Assembly: GCA_030596265.1 (NCBI GenBank)
Contig: JAUVKM010000135.1
Span: forward strand, 1-6,269
Source of the DNA: Candidatus Cloacimonadota bacterium
GTDB taxonomy: Bacteria; Cloacimonadota; Cloacimonadia; Cloacimonadales; TCS61
Direction of reading: 5' to 3'
DNA length: 6,269 nucleotides
The position numbers were made by a program, and so were the translations under genes. How positions within the stretch are numbered: the first letter of the stretch is position 1; each line of letters starts with the position of its first letter. Under the pieces are notes generated by a model that saw nothing but the letters and a program-made list of their open reading frames with translations, was not told the DNA's origin and made no database searches. Shown one piece after another: positions 5,808-6,269 of this stretch.

Positions 5808-5819
5808 CTCAGTATGACA
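5808..5819 (-). repeat. Partial REP-like element, inverted relative to the in-gene copy
   Basis: CTCAGTATGACA is the exact reverse complement of bases 5500-5511 in the sorting domain of the surface protein. It is the outer arm of the element; the rest is missing or diverged. It could be a remnant of a separate insertion. Confidence 0.5.
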
Positions 5820-5828
5820 GAATTAAAT

Positions 5829-5855
5829 TATATCTGTAAATCTTGTTTATCCTGT
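5829..5855. repeat. Three-unit 9-base micro-tandem repeat
   Basis: Three consecutive 9-base units read TATATCTGT, AAATCTTGT and TTATCCTGT (consensus WWATCYTGT), followed by CAAAAAG. On the minus strand this reads GACAGGATAAACAAGATTTA, a type of ACAGGATTA-unit repeat that I believe is scattered through many bacterial genomes. The units are visible directly; the wider family is from memory. Confidence 0.5.
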
Positions 5856-5873
5856 CAAAAAGATATTATTAAG

Positions 5874-6269
5874 TTACTGTCCGTAAATCTCGTATGTTTC
5901 CCAGGCAATGGTTTGTAGGAATAATGCCTCTTCTACAGTTATTGAAATATCATTTACATAAAGCGCTCCAACTGGAGTTTCATCCCACAAAAATGCGAAA
6001 AATGAACTGCAGGCAAGATAGGTTCCATGAACGTTGGGATGATTACCATCAGCCATGAAAAGATTCAGATCTGGATCTTGCTGAAGGGAGAACTGCCAAG
6101 CTCGGGCAACTGGAATTACTGGTGCATCAAGTTCATTCCCAATAAAATTGTAAGCTGCTGACTGCTGCTCGATCATCTCATCAAATACACTCTCAAAGGA
6201 CCAGCTAAAGAAAAAAGCAGTTTGCGCACCTGATTGTGTTATTACAGAATCCAAAAGAGTTGCGTATTC
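5874..6269 (-). CDS. C-terminal part of an SGNH-type hydrolase (N-terminus beyond window)
   Basis: The last 131 residues of a protein whose frame is open to the right edge; a TTG at 6254 is internal, not a start. The DGNHPNVHGTYLA segment holds the D-x-x-H (Asp74, His77 of the visible part) of block V in SGNH/GDSL esterase-like hydrolases. The preceding TAFFFSWSFE and APVIPVARAWQ segments fit the strand and the 'vPVg-AW' region seen in SGNH families such as DUF4886-like proteins. The catalytic Ser/Gly/Asn blocks would lie in the missing N-terminal part. The enzyme is likely an ester hydrolase acting on a carbohydrate or lipid ester; the substrate is unknown. About 50 residues follow the catalytic His, ending EIYGQ. 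It is convergent with the surface-protein gene. Confidence 0.75.
   Translation of the reverse strand, partial: EYATLLDSVITQSGAQTAFFFSWSFESVFDEMIEQQSAAYNFIGNELDAPVIPVARAWQFSLQQDPDLNLFMADGNHPNVHGTYLACSSFFAFLWDETPVGALYVNDISITVEEALFLQTIAWETYEIYGQ

Larger units (their letters stand above)
5659..5873. other. Convergent intergenic region with repeat remnants
   Basis: This 215-base gap separates the surface-protein gene from the convergent hydrolase gene and holds no credible gene. It contains an inverted 12-base partial copy of the REP-like element (5808-5819) and a 9-base micro-tandem (5829-5855). The stretch 5690-5800 shows no clear structure. Confidence 0.65.

Noticed and set aside
1..6269. CRISPR array, tRNA or rRNA gene, insertion sequence
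   Set aside because: No regularly spaced palindromic repeats, no cloverleaf or rRNA-like segments, and no transposase frames or terminal inverted repeats were seen.

Overview
The window is AT-rich bacterial DNA with three parts: a tight minus-strand operon (1 to 3591), a plus-strand gene for a secreted surface protein (3988 to 5658), and the C-terminal end of a minus-strand hydrolase gene (5874 to the right edge). The surface protein ends in a type IX secretion-like sorting domain (motif YQNFPNPFNPTTTISF). Together with the base composition and the small dispersed repeats, this points to the FCB side of the bacteria. Candidatus Cloacimonadota or a similar lineage is my best guess, but it is an inference and not proven by any marker gene.

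The operon reads right to left: a six-helix membrane protein that looks like the substrate-binding (S) component of an ECF-type ABC importer (3591-3055); an exported 302-residue protein with two copies of a sulfite-oxidase-like (molybdopterin-domain-like) fold pattern but no evident molybdenum-ligand cysteine (3046-2138); a lipoprotein with a degenerate version of the same pattern plus CxxC-x5-C (2153-1710); a membrane-anchored one-domain version (1707-1276); and two ECF-type ATPases (1279-617 and 630 to the left edge). Genes overlap by 16, 4 and 14 bases or are separated by 2 and 8 bases, so they are almost certainly co-transcribed and translationally coupled. An EcfT membrane coupling subunit is expected just beyond the left edge. 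The likely joint job is ATP-driven uptake of a small molecule, cofactor or metal, with the envelope-exposed proteins capturing or handling the substrate. The substrate cannot be read from the sequence.

The gene-free stretch 3592-3987 separates the divergent operon and surface-protein gene. On the operon side it holds a hairpin-rich candidate leader. On the other side it holds AT-rich direct repeats and possible promoter boxes.

The surface protein has a signal peptide, a parallel beta-helix with five GGGI[Y/F]C rungs, a PKD/cadherin-like beta-sandwich and the sorting domain. A small REP-like palindrome has been absorbed in frame inside the sorting domain. The 215-base gap before the convergent hydrolase gene holds an inverted partial copy of that element and a 9-base micro-tandem repeat. 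The last gene encodes the catalytic C-terminal part of an SGNH-type hydrolase.

The most notable item is the ECF importer cassette with several sulfite-oxidase-fold-like, apparently cofactor-free envelope proteins.
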